DNA from: Anthoceros angustus
Taxonomy: Eukaryota; Streptophyta; Anthocerotopsida; Anthocerotales; Anthocerotaceae
Assembly: GCA_010909165.1 (NCBI GenBank)
Contig: MU008232.1
Location: 29,788-93,787 of the forward strand
Reading direction: 5' to 3'
Length of the DNA: 64,000 nt
A program made the translations under genes and the position numbers. The notes below the pieces were generated by a model, which saw only the letters and a list, made by a program, of their open reading frames with translations, had not been told where the DNA came from and ran no database searches. Below, piece by piece: positions 42,264 to 52,844 of this stretch (position 1 is its first letter; every line of letters begins with the position of its first letter).

Positions 42264-42470
42264 AGAAGAAGAAGAATTTTATTTAAGTCCACTAAGATTT
42301 CCGTGATGGGACTTGGTACTTAACAACTTGTACCATGGTGTGCCTAAGCTACCAAGGCATCCTCCCTTTAGGCACCCCATCTAGGCCCGATCCAAGCTCA
42401 GGATGCTTAATCACGGCGTTCTTATAAATGTGTGTCCATTTGGCTAGGCCATTTGGACAAGATTTGCCTT
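42264..42470 (+). repeat. Second copy of the fold-back repeat unit
   Basis: GAAGAAGAATTTTATTTAAG, GGGACTTGGTACTTAACAAC, ACCATGGTGTGCCTAAG, TTTAGGCACCCCATCTA and AATCACGGCGTTCTTATAAA occur in the same order as at 36062-36400, with a few deletions. It starts 36 bases after the target-site duplication of element E. Confidence 0.85.
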
Positions 42471-43440
42471 CGACTTCGCTATGCCTGCCCCACCTGGTAA
42501 CAAATTCACCGACGCCAGAAGGATCGCATCGGCTCCCCTATTCCGTAGCATCCGGTGCTGCTGACCCGCAGGCTTGTCCGCTGCGGCATGCATTTGATTG
42601 CCATTAGGTTATTCCGAAGTTGGGCGATCAAAGCCATGTCCCCAGCCGAGACGTGGGGAGTCCTACTCACTGGAAGGAAGCTGGCCCTCCTAAAAGGCGG
42701 CGGTTAGACTGAGCAAGAGACGTTCAAGACCAGCCAGAGATTCGATATTACCCAGCAGATCTGCTACATGTCCCTATCAGGTTGTGGGCCTCCTAGAAAG
42801 AGGAGGGAGGTGGAGGAATGGGACGGAATAGTCTGAATTCCACTCACATCTTCTGCTTAAGCGCAACAAGCAAGGAGGCTAAAACACCCAGTTAAAGTCT
42901 GGTTGGGAGGATATCGAGCTGATGCTCAGCTCCGGATAGGTACCTTGGTGGTTTTGTCCTGCTAGGATCAGGAAACCCATAACAGCATCAGTCAAGAGGA
43001 TATTTACCCTGCTTTGATCTGCCTTTTGATGTCCGACCAGAACGAGGTTCGGAAAGAAAATCCAGGATGCCAACGATCCTGAAGCATCCATAATATTCAG
43101 TGCGTTTCCACCGTTCCTCATCGATATTCAATCAACTTGTGACCCTGGATCCCTCATCTGCATCCACCCAGTTCCACGATCTCCTCAAACGCTGAAAGCG
43201 CACCATAACGTAGTCATCCAGCCAGCCAATGTATACGGGCACAATCCACCTTCTCATAGCTTCCGAAGGAGGTTGCAACAACAGCAGTGATCAGCATAGG
43301 ATCCCAGCTAGATTGAACAAGTGATCAGATGCCTTGCAAGCTCGAAGACTTGAAACCGGGGACCTAACTGCTTGCCTTGCCCTCAGGGGCCAGCGACCTC
43401 AAGTGGATTACAAACATGGATCAGCATAGGGAACGCCACT
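42471..43440. other. No gene recognised; flank of the PPR fragment
   Basis: No clear domain. A minus-strand frame at 42879-43121 and the sequence just below the PPR fragment may be its decayed 3' extension or 3' untranslated DNA. Confidence 0.35.
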
Positions 43441-43481
43441 GGGCAATGAAGGAAAGAGGCACCTGTGCCCAGAGTCGCCTG

Positions 43482-44856
43482 TCACTCACTTTGACCTTTC
43501 CCTGCACAGCCACACCTTTGATACATTTCCTCAAGTGCAGACCTAAGCATCGGGTCCGCATCCAGTCCTGCTTTGACGACCTGAGCGTGTGTCAGCTTGC
43601 CCTGATCTAGGTCGCGTAAGCTGCCACAAGCTCTGAGGACGGTCAGAAATGTAGTCCTATTGAGCCTAAGGCCGTCCTCACACAGCTTGTGAAAGAGCAC
43701 CAAGGCCTCTTGGGGATGCCCACCCCACACATACCCTGCAGTAATACATGCCAACATTTCAAATCCCTTCTGGTGCTGCATCGAAGACCAGGCAGCATCC
43801 TCCAGGCTTCCACATTTGATGTACATCTCAGTTAGGCTGCTCACAGCAGCTGCATTGAGGCTCAGCCCAAGCTGCATGGAGCTGGCGTGGATGAGCTTGG
43901 CCTGATCCAGAGCCCCAATCAGGCCACATGCTTTGAACGCGCTTACAAACGTAGCATTATCTGGCTTCACACCCATGCGGAGCATATCACCAAAAAAGCC
44001 GCTTCCAGCCCACAACCATTGTCAGCATAGCCTGCCATCAAAAGTTGCAGGAAACCAAGTCGCGCTTCCGCAGCTGGCTATACACATTGGATGCATCATC
44101 CACGCTCCCAAACTTAACGTACATCGAAATCAGGGCAGTGGCCACAAACAAATTCTGCTCATGCCCAGAGGCAGTAATATGGGCGTGCACTTCCCGACCT
44201 TGACGCACAGCCACTGCCATGGAACATGCTTTCAGGATTGCCACATACACATGCTCCTCCGGCTGCACACCTGCTTCCCTCATCTCTGCATACAACCTAA
44301 TCGCATTTTGGCATTGAGCTTGCCTCACATGTGCTGTAATAATGGCCCTCCATGCCTCTACCGTGGGCGACTGAAGCTTGTAGAAAGCAGCAGTAGCATG
44401 CTCCAGATCCCCGCAGGCAGAGAAAAGTTGCATAAGCTGGTTCACCAGCACAGCATTGGAGTCAAGCCCGTAGTTGCCGATGAGGAGTTGCACCTTCCTC
44501 CCGGCTGTCAAGTCCTTTCTCTCAAGGGCCAGCTGCAGCAGGCGGCAGAGCAAATGGCTGGACAGCCGAACCTGGTGGTGAGCAAGAAGGTCCACAGCAT
44601 GGAGGGCTTCCTTCAGCATGCCCTGCTCCACCAGCATGTTAAGCCTGGCCCCAGCACTTCCAGGAAGCAACTCCCCGTTCCCGTTGTTTCCTTGGCCATA
44701 CTGGATCACGGAGAATGTTAGGTCAGATTTTTTTGCAGAAGCAGCATAGCAGGTGAATGACGAGGGTGCGGTGCTCACACACGATCCCGTCCATCCCCTG
44801 CAGATTTCCACCAGCTGCGGATCCACAAGGACTCGCTCCCTCGGTGGTGTGCACAC
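43482..44856 (-). pseudogene. PLS-type pentatricopeptide repeat (PPR) gene, partial and frameshifted
   Basis: Two minus-strand frames (44856-44038, 272 codons; 44015-43482, 177 codons) join through a short third frame reading LMAGYADNGCGLEAA. Together they contain about ten degenerate 31-36-residue helical-pair repeats (VEAWRAIITAHVRQAQCQNA, VATALISMYVKFGSVDDA, PDNATFVSAFKACG, SLTEMYIKCGSLEDA). This pattern is typical of PLS-class PPR proteins, which bind organelle RNA and often specify C-to-U editing or processing. The frame breaks lie near 44038 and at an A6/T6 run near 43992. The chain stops after EEMYQRCGCAGKGQSE without E or DYW domains, so the 3' part is missing. The N-terminus before the repeats may be a targeting peptide; the start is uncertain. 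It is transcribed away from PPO. Confidence 0.82.
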
Positions 44857-45432
44857 AGCGCGACAACCTCACGGAATCACCTGCAAAGAAAGATTTTTTT
44901 TTCAGAGATTGCAGCAATTCAGAATCTCTTGAGAGACTGCAGCAATTTTTGACAGCGCTGCACGTTTACCTGCCCGGCTGTGGTCGTGGTCGTGCTCGTT
45001 GCTGCAGCAGGCAACAGTATCCTCCTCGCCGCCTTGCAGAGCATGCTACACAGTGCTAAGCTTCCACGAGCATGAGAGACCGTTGGGTGCGAAACCTTCC
45101 TTCCTCCAGTACGTCTTGAGTGCATCCGGAGCGGTGGATTTAGACACATACAACGATGTTTACAAGTAACATTACACAATGTCTGGTCGAGGACGTGGCA
45201 TCCAGTAATTTGTACGCTTGAACGAGTCATCGCCTTCACCGACTGCGCATGGCAGCCAACCCAAGAGTCAGGCGGTCAGGCACGAGGCGACGCCCTGGCT
45301 CGCTATCCCACGCGAGCACGCAACTTGGTGGCTTCCGGGCAAGCTCATCTGCATCTCCAGCTCAGGGTATAAATGGAGACGGCAATATCTTTGTCATCGC
45401 TCGCTCGCCCCAGGTGACCCCAGATCGCAGCT
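44857..45432. promoter_or_regulatory. Shared upstream region of PPR (-) and PPO (+)
   Basis: About 580 bases separate the two divergent starts. A TATA box, TATAAATG at 45368-45375, lies 65 bases upstream of the PPO ATG in plus orientation, in keeping with a short 5' leader. No comparable TATA was seen for the PPR side. Confidence 0.6.
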
Positions 45433-47969
45433 ATGGCAGCCATGGCAACGGCATCCTCTGCTGCTGCAATGTTGCAGATCCGCCCGTCCACCGGCCCGCA
45501 TCCTGCCTCCAGCGATGCCGCTCCCAGCATCTCCGGGCATGCCTCTCCCGCGCCCTCCAGCCGCATCCGCTTCCCGGAACAGAAGCCACTCCAGATCCGG
45601 ACCCGGGCTGGGCGTGCCGCTGGTCCGAGAGCTTCATCTTCCGCAGACGAGGAGGCGGAGCTCCCATTGCCGACCAGGTTAGCGAGCAATGCCGATCTGA
45701 GTCAGGTGTGTTCCCAGTGCTTCTGTTGCTGGTGAAGGTCTCTCTTGTTCGTGCAAGCTGTGAGGAGAGTTGGACGCATGCTGTTGCTGCTGTTAGTGAG
45801 CAATGCGGATCGGATGTTCTTGTGCGTTTGAAGTGCCTAGTCGTGGAGGACAATGTTTGTCGTGAGGCTGTCAGTGAAGAGTGCGTATTGCAAGTTCAAG
45901 ATTTTGCGTTCGAAGTACCGATGAGTAGAGGAAGATGAGTGTTGTCGTTGCTGCTCTACTGAGAAATGCGGATTGAAAGTTGAGGACGTTGTGCGGTCGA
46001 AGTAGGTAACGGTGGAGGACGATGATTGCCGCTCCTTAGTGAACGATGCGGATTGGAAGTTCTTCCATCAGTGCTTCTGCCGTGCTTGTTTGATTGGGGT
46101 TGTCGACAGTGTCAGAGCAACGCCGATCCAAAGTGATGCAGAAACCTAAATGCTCGTGTGCGGCTGCAGGGAAGAAGCAGTGCGTGTTGAACAGACGAGC
46201 AGCGGGATAGATCGGCGGCAGCTGCTGGTGGCGACATCAGTGTCAGCTGCTGCAGCCGCGGGCGTGCCGCTGTTCCTCGGCGAGGCGGGAGCGTCGCCTA
46301 TCGTGCCCCCAACCTCGGCAAATGCGTGGCAGCGACGGTTCCCGGCGTGCAAGTGAACTGCTGCCCGCCGCAGCCGACCAGGCCGGTGAAGGCCTTCACC
46401 TTCCGGCCCCAGGGCCAGTGCGAGTGCGGCAGCCGGCGCGCACCTGGTGAGCAGCGACTATGTGGCCAAGTACAACAAAGCCTACGAGCTTCTGCGCGCG
46501 CTCCCCGCGTCCGATCCCAGGTCCTACACGCAGCAGGCGAACGTCCACTGCGCGTACTGCGACGCCGGGTACACGCAGGCGGACGGGGTGACGCCGCTGC
46601 AGGTGCACAACTCCTGGCTCTTCTTCCCCTTCCACCGCTGGTACCTCTACTTCCATGAGCGCATCCTGGCGTCGCTGGTGGGAGACCCGAGCTTCGCGCT
46701 GCCCTTCTGGAATTGGGACAACCAGACGACGTCGGCGCCCCTCGCCAACACCCTGCCGCCGCTCTACGTCAACAACGCCAGCCTCTTCGACGCCAACCGC
46801 AGCCCGGCCCACCAGCCTCCCACCCTGGTGAGCTTCAGCTTCACGCCCCAGACCCTCACCGACGCGCAGCTCCGCGACGCCAACAACAACATCATGTACC
46901 AGCAGCTGGTGAGCGGCGCCCGCACCACCAGCCTCTTCTTCGGCCAGGCGTACAGGGCGGGCGACGCGCAGCCCCGGAGGCGGCACCGTGGAGAACGTCC
47001 CCACGGCGTCGTCCACGTCTGGACCGGCAACGAGAACAACCCCAACAGCGAGGACATGGGCAACTTCTACTCCGCCGGCCGCGACCCCATCTTCTTCGCA
47101 CACCATGCCAACATCGACAGGCTGTGGAGCGTGTGGAAGACGCTCCCCGGCGGCCGCCGCCGCGATCCCACCGACTCGACTGGCTCAATTCCGAGTTCCT
47201 CTTCTACGACGAGAACGCCGATCTGGTCAGTCGTCACTTCTTTCTTTCCATTCCATTCCATTCCATTTTTCGCGGCATCACTCCATGGACCAGACAAAAG
47301 CCTCACCACAGACGGGAATCCGACTCTTGCTCAGGTGCGGGTGCGGGTTGGTGACGCCGTGACCACGGAGCGGCTGGGCTATACGTACCAGGCGGTGCCG
47401 GACGCGTGGAAGGACTTCAAGCCGGTGTCGCTGAGCGCCAGCGCGAGCGCCGCGGCGCCGGCGACCAGCTCCGCAGGAGCTGGCTGTTCGAGGAGAGCAG
47501 GCGGCGATGGCGGCATCGCCGGCGGTGGCGGACGGGCTGCCGGAGTTCGGCGACGGGAGCGGAAGCTGGACAGGAGCCTGAGCTTCAAGGTGCCGAGGCC
47601 GCAGCGGCGGCGGTCAAGTCCAGCCTGTTCCCGTCGCAGGAGGATGACGAGGAGGAGGAGGTGCTGGTGATCGAGGGGTGACGGTGCCGTGCGACCGCGT
47701 CACGCACTTCGACGTCTTCCTCAACCTGCCGGACGCGGACCAGAACACGCCGCTGAGCGCCGCCGAGTACGTGCGGCTTCTACAACATCCCACTTCGCCG
47801 CCGGCGGAATGGCCGGCATGTCCGACCGGCAAGCCACGCTCCGCCTGGGCATCGGCGACACGCTCAGGACCTGGGCATCAGGACGTCTCCAACCTGGTCG
47901 TCACGATCGTGCCGCGAGGCGCGGCCAGGCCCCATCGTTGCCAAGGCCTTCAGAATCGAGTACGAGTAG
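45433..47969 (+). CDS. PPO: Polyphenol oxidase (tyrosinase/catechol oxidase family), three exons, frameshifts
   Basis: The enzyme oxidises o-diphenols to quinones with O2 at a dicopper centre in the thylakoid lumen. Exon 1 (45433-45677) starts MAAMATASSAAAM, a chloroplast transit peptide. Exon 2 (46170-47225) opens with a twin-arginine thylakoid signal (DRRQLLVATSVSAAAAAG), then mature NCCPPQP, CuA motifs VHCAYCD (with the thioether Cys) and HNSWLFFPFHRWYLYFHER, and CuB motifs HGVVHVW and HHANIDRLW. Exon 3 (47335-47969) carries the C-terminal DWL and KFDV domains (VTHFDVFLNLPDA; ends AFRIEYE). Introns 45678-46169 and 47226-47334 are GT-AG and keep phase. One-base breaks occur near 46438, 46970-47000, 47460-47680, 47780 and 47870-47930, so the copy is either a pseudogene or carries sequence errors. 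All copper ligands I can place are present. Confidence 0.9.
45660..46110 (+). repeat. Imperfect tandem repeat in the first PPO intron
   Basis: A motif close to AGTGAGCAATGCGGATTGGA recurs at about 45680, 45795, 45873, 45958 and 46040, spaced 77-115 bases apart. GTGCTTCTG words follow the first and last copies. The first copy overlaps the exon 1 / intron boundary. Confidence 0.6.
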
Positions 47970-48564
47970 GCAGCTCAAACACCAACGTCACGCACACATC
48001 ATCCACTCCACGGACATCTACGTAATATTGTATAAAATCAAGAACGCTTTCTACGAACTGTCACATCACGCTGTGACTCCCATCATGACGAGTGTCGTGA
48101 TGCAAGCAGCGAACTCCCGAGCGTTTTCACGATTCGGCAGCAAAGTAACTACCCACCTTATATACAATACTTATATGGTTGGTGCCAGTGGATACATACC
48201 CATTTTACACATTTATTTATTATTCCGTGGGAATCATAAACCGCCTGGCCTGGGAGCGGCAGGCGCGGGATCGAGCGGCGTGGGCGGCAGCCCGGACGGC
48301 CTCAGATATATATTAACAGGATCCGTCGCCGCCGGCCGTCGTTCGGCTGTATGTATGTATGTGGGCATGGGCATGGGCATGTGCATCGGCGCGGCGGGTG
48401 GATTCATCGGCAGCGCATAGTAGAGCAGCAGCAGCCGCCGCGGCCGCAGGCAGAGCAAGGACTTGCGGCGGGAGGCAAGGAGCTGGAAATTGGTACGGAT
48501 CCGATTGCGGTGACAAGGCCCCGGAGAGAGAAGAAGGCAGTACTGTCTGTCTGCGGTTGCCGGG
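47970..48564. other. PPO 3' flank and TSR3 upstream region
   Basis: No gene is seen. It includes microsatellites GTAT(n) near 48348-48362 and GGGCAT(n) near 48363-48382. Open frames on both strands here are low complexity. Confidence 0.5.
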
Positions 48565-50467
48565 ATGGGGCGCAACAGCGTAGGTCACAGTCACAGTCAC
48601 AGTCCCAGCCCAAACCACAGCGGCACATGGCGGCGGACCGCTCCCGCCATGCTTCAAAGGGTGCTTTTTGTGAGTGTTTTGTCTTGCTTTTGGTATGTGC
48701 AAATTGCAGGCAGGCTTGGATCAGTTTGCCCGTCTGTCTGTGTGCTGGACCGGGGTTCTGAATGATTTCCATGTACGTCCGGGTCACCAGGGCTGCAGAT
48801 CAGAGCCGCTTGCCGTCCAGCAGCTTCAGGTATTAGTAGCAACTGGCTGGCATTGGCTGGCTGTGGATGCTGTCTCTGCTCTTATCTGTCTTGTCTCACA
48901 ATTGGTGTTTCCTGCGTCCAGTGTCCGGGCAAGACCGGAAGAAATTAAGTTCATTTGGCTATGTGGGTAAGCGTCTTTCCGGTTGTTGGGCTCCAGTACT
49001 GCTGGTTGCAGGGTTTTGTCCTTGACGAAAATCTGCCGCTCGTGCATCTGATTTTGCAGGACTTTGGACAGTGTGATGCCAAGCGATGCACCAGGAAGCT
49101 TGCGCGTTTGGGATACTTGAGGGTTTGTTTTTCCCCTGTGCTTTGTGCTGCGGTTCTTGCTTGCCCAGGATCTGGGTACCTGGACAAATTTTCCTTGGCG
49201 GATGGGAGCATGGTTTCTGAGCTTTTATCTGATCACCAGTGATGCTGACCTGGGCATTTTCCTCGTCTTCTTGCAGGAGTTGAAAGTCCAACAGCGGTTT
49301 GCAGGAGTTGTGCTCAGGTAACTCTCACTTTTCTATACAGCAACAATTTTACGTGGCATGACGATGGCAAGAGCAGGATAAGCTGTTATGACTGCAAACC
49401 CCTGGAGCCTTTGTATGTGCAGCCTCTTGATTGGTGTTGGACCGTCTATGTATGTAGCCCCAGGGGACAGAAGTGTATATCCAGGGAGGATCAGCAACTG
49501 GTGGGATCGTGGGCTATCTGTGATAGACTGTTCGTGGGCCATGTTGGAAGCTGTACCCTTTGCCCATATTCGATGCAATGCACCTCGCCTATGTAAAGTG
49601 TGCTTTTACTTCTGCGTCTTGTGTGTGGGTTTGTTTCTCCAGCAATTTCCAGATAGACTTAAATCATGGTGTCATTTGTTTTTTGCAGTACCATGGCTGC
49701 TGGCTGCCAACCCCGTAAACTACGGGCATCCCTGCTGTCATGTGTTGAAGCTCTGGCTGCAGCGTTGATTATCTGGTAACTTTCTAGTCCATGGACGTTC
49801 ACGTTTTTCTAGCATGCAGGAACCCCATGCTCCTGAGTTGAGGACATGAGATTACACTGCAGATCGTTTGACTGGAGATTGTTCCTTGTTGTTGGCTCAG
49901 CGGCGAGGATGATGCGGGAAATGAAATACTGGACAAGTTCAAGTGGGGCCACTCCTTTCTTACCCTCAACCGGTAGGTAATTCTATTGCCTTCTAGTTCC
50001 CGGAAGTTGTACAGACTGTGACTGCCATGGTTCCCCTCACGTTTCTTGCCGTTGCCAGGCAACTGCTGAAGCTGTACGCCTCGTGCTCGTCGGGAATGGA
50101 AGTAGTAGCAGTGCAAAACAGCTGGCTAGCTTCTTCGACGAAGCCTCAGCCCAGTGTAGCTGGTAAGTTCAGGTGTTGGGGTGGTGTGCTCTAGGTGTGT
50201 GTATTATGGTATGGTTGGTGTGAAAGTAACCCTCCTCCTCTTCTCCTTCCCATCCCCGTATTGGCAGATGCTGAAGAAGAGGGCGGCAGTGATGAGGATG
50301 GATTACCACCTCTGGTGCGGAACACCAATCGGGACTCTGATGAAGAGGATGAGCAGGAGGAGGGTAGCAGGAGAGTAGTGATGGTAGCGAGCGTGTTGAC
50401 CAAGTGGAGCAGCAGCAGTACAGTAGTGGTGCTGGGGGATGCCGGAGCCCTGATGGGCGATGGGTGA
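48565..50467 (+). CDS. TSR3: 18S rRNA aminocarboxypropyltransferase TSR3, about ten exons, frameshifts
   Basis: TSR3 transfers the 3-amino-3-carboxypropyl group of S-adenosylmethionine to a hypermodified pseudouridine of 18S rRNA late in 40S maturation in the cytoplasm. The family core is read across GT-AG exons: 48922-48966 (EEIKF, then LAMW after a one-base break), 49060-49122 (DFGQCDAKRCTRKLARLGYL), 49277-49317 (ELKVQQRFAGVVL), 49458-49592 (SPRGQKCISREDQQLV; GLSVIDCSWAMLEAVPFAHI), 49689-49775 (PWLLAANPVNYGHPC; LSCVEALAAALII), 49901-49972 (DKFKWGHSFLTLN), 50059-50162 (QLLKLYASC; VAVQNSWLA), 50278-50467 (acidic tail). The first exon, MGRNSVGHSHSHSPSP (48565-48669), fits the basic His/Ser-rich start of the family; a 31-base exon at 48799-48829 is tentative. 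Breaks lie near 48953, 49508 and 49725. Size is near 290 residues. Confidence 0.9.
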
Positions 50468-52844
50468 TTTTGTTCATAGACTACGTTTTTCTTTTTCTTT
50501 GTAAAGGAAAGTCAGCTTGTATAGAGAGGGACGGTTGCGTTGTTGCCGTGGGTTAGGTTGGGCTGGGTTGGGCAATCGGGCTTGTATTGAATGACTGCGT
50601 CTTGGGCAGGCTGCATGTGAGCCGATGTATGGGATGCATGTGGCAGTGGTGGAGCCAGGAGGTGCCAGGAGTCAGCTCGAGGTGCCAGCTTGCAGCACGC
50701 AGGACGTGGAAATGAATTTGCTGTCCTGGCCCTGCCCTGCTCTGCCGGGTGGGCTGGCAGTTTGGATCCATCCCCAGCCAGCAACCCAGTGGCGGTGACA
50801 GTTTGAACTGGTGGAGCGGACCGTTGGCAAGGTGGACACAGCAGGGGCCCCCACTGGGGCGCGGCCCCGGCCTCGAGAGGCTGGCTGGCTGGCTGGCTGG
50901 GGGTGGCCCCGGCCCCAAGCACCCACTGAAGGGCAGGCAGGCAGGCAAGCATGAGCGGCCGTGGAAGCTGAACATGGGGTGGAATAGCTCGGCTTCCTTC
51001 CTTCACTGTGCGCCTGCCTGGTTGTATAATTATAACGATGAGCTTGCTTGAAGAGGGAGCGCCTGCCTGGTTGTATAATTATAACGATGAGCTTGCTTGA
51101 AGAGGGATCTGCTGATCAGAGGTTAGGGCAGGAGATGCACAGGTGTCAGGGCAGGAGCTGCACAGGAAGGAAGGTTGAAGGAAGATGTGCATGGAAAGCT
51201 TGCAGTTACTTGCATTGCAGCTCAAGGTTGTTATGATGCTGTCCTTGCAGTAGTCGTGGGCAGGGAGGTAGGTGTCCTCTAGGGTTCTGCAGGTCTGGAC
51301 TAGGTAATAACAGCAGCGGCTGGTTGTGGGCATTGTAGTAGGTGAGGGATGCAGTGAGAGGGACTAAAGGTAAAGAGACTCCTGACCAACAAATTGCCAC
51401 ACACACGCTGCTTGGAAGGACTGGAAGCTGGAACAGTCCAGCCCCAGCCGACCCGAGCTGGGAGTCCAACTGCAAAATTGATGGCAGCTTACTGTCGCTC
51501 CCCAACCAGAAAATAGATGGAAAGCAGGGGCCGAGCCATTTATGACCTCCCACCCACTCCGCTCCACTCCCTAACGACACCCGGTCACACGGCCATTCCT
51601 AACATCCGCCTGCGTCCTCCATGGAACAAACTGATTAAGGGTGGAGAGCTCGATGTCCTCCATTTCCCGTAGTTGGTGATGTGCTTGTCGCGGTCGCGGT
51701 CATGGTCGACTGGTGGAGTCGTCGTTGGTGTAGACGCTCGCCAGCTTTGAGTGCTTTGTTTGAATCATAGCCATCTCCTCCTTCAAAAACTTCGTCCCTG
51801 CAGCTCTCTCGCTTGCAGCAGGCCCTGGCCCATGCTGTTTGCTTCTGCCTTGGTTTCTCGCCCGCATCTGCATCAAGCCGACTCGCAGATTCACGTCTTC
51901 ATGTAGTCTCGTCTCGGACTCCCAGCTGCCTCGTGTGGAAGTCGTCTCGTCTCGTCTCGTATTCTGGGTTCCTCTCTCTCATCAACATTGTTAGCTGTGC
52001 AAGTGTGCATTCCGATTCCCGCAGACTTGACGCTGCTGCCTTTGCCTTTGCTTTGCCTCTGCCTTTGCCTTTGCCCTGCCCTTCTCCGCGGGTCGGGCCG
52101 GGCCGGGCCTCGTCCGATTCTCCCTTGCCTGTCTGCCTGCCTTCTTCCTTCCTCCCTCGCTTACTTGCTCCCCTGCTTTTTCCGCCTCTTTCCACACTCG
52201 CTGCCGCTGCCACTTCTGTCTGCTGTCTGCGCGCACGCCTGGCCTGGCTGCCCTCAAAGACGCTCTTCTCCGCGTCTGCCTTTGCTCTTAATTCTGCTGG
52301 ACCACCAATGCAGCACGCGCTGTACCTCAGGGCCCCTGCTCCCGCTCGCTCACCTCCAGATCTGACCTCGCTGCCCCCCCGCCGCCTGCATTGCCTCTCT
52401 CCGCCTCCATGAATCTTTTTCGCAGCCCGCTCCCGCTGCCTCTGGCTCACACAGCTGCCTCCTGCTTCTGCTCGCCTGGAGCTGCAAATTAGCGCTCAAG
52501 AATGCTGGCCAGCGGACACATTTTTTGAACTACGCTGCTGTTCCTGCTGCTGCTCTCTCTCAGACTGCTGCTTCCCTCAACCTTCTGCTTCTTTGCGCTC
52601 AAGTCCGTAGGACATCGAAATATTTCCTCCCAGGCTCGGGCTCAGCGTTGCTCGCAGGTTCAAATCTGACAAATGCGCTGTACCCGCACAGCAACCAAGA
52701 AAGGGTGGAGCGGGAGTCCTCCCTTCTGGATCTGCCACTCATCGAAGCGAGTCCTGGACCTGGAACTGCAACTGCGACAGGGCGGCTTCAGGCTTGAGCA
52801 GCGAAGGAGCGGGAGAGGGAGTGGGACGACTGCCAGCGCTGGGG
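50468..52844. other. TSR3-FATB intergenic region with simple repeats
   Basis: No gene recognised. It holds GGCT(n) at about 50880-50899, GGCA(n) at about 50934-50949, an exact 49-base tandem duplication (51010-51058 and 51059-51107), and a pyrimidine-rich block with CTTTGCCT repeats at about 52036-52085. Long open frames at 51813-52412 on both strands are compositional. Confidence 0.55.
51010..51107 (+). repeat. Exact 49-base tandem duplication
   Basis: The unit starts GCGCCTGCCTGGTTGTATAA and ends GCTTGAAGAGGGA; the two copies show no difference. A perfect adjacent copy is either very recent or an assembly artefact. Confidence 0.95.

Noticed and set aside
42879-43121. Continuation of the PPR gene
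   Set aside because: The 80-codon frame has no helical-repeat, E or DYW motif, so it cannot be tied to the PPR fragment.
46396-47106. 236-codon minus-strand frame
   Set aside because: Lies antisense to the copper-binding exon of PPO in GC-rich DNA; no independent motif.
51899-52450. 183-codon Arg/Glu/Lys-rich minus-strand frame and the 199-codon plus-strand frame opposite it
   Set aside because: Both arise from a CTTTGCCT-type pyrimidine-rich repeat upstream of FATB.
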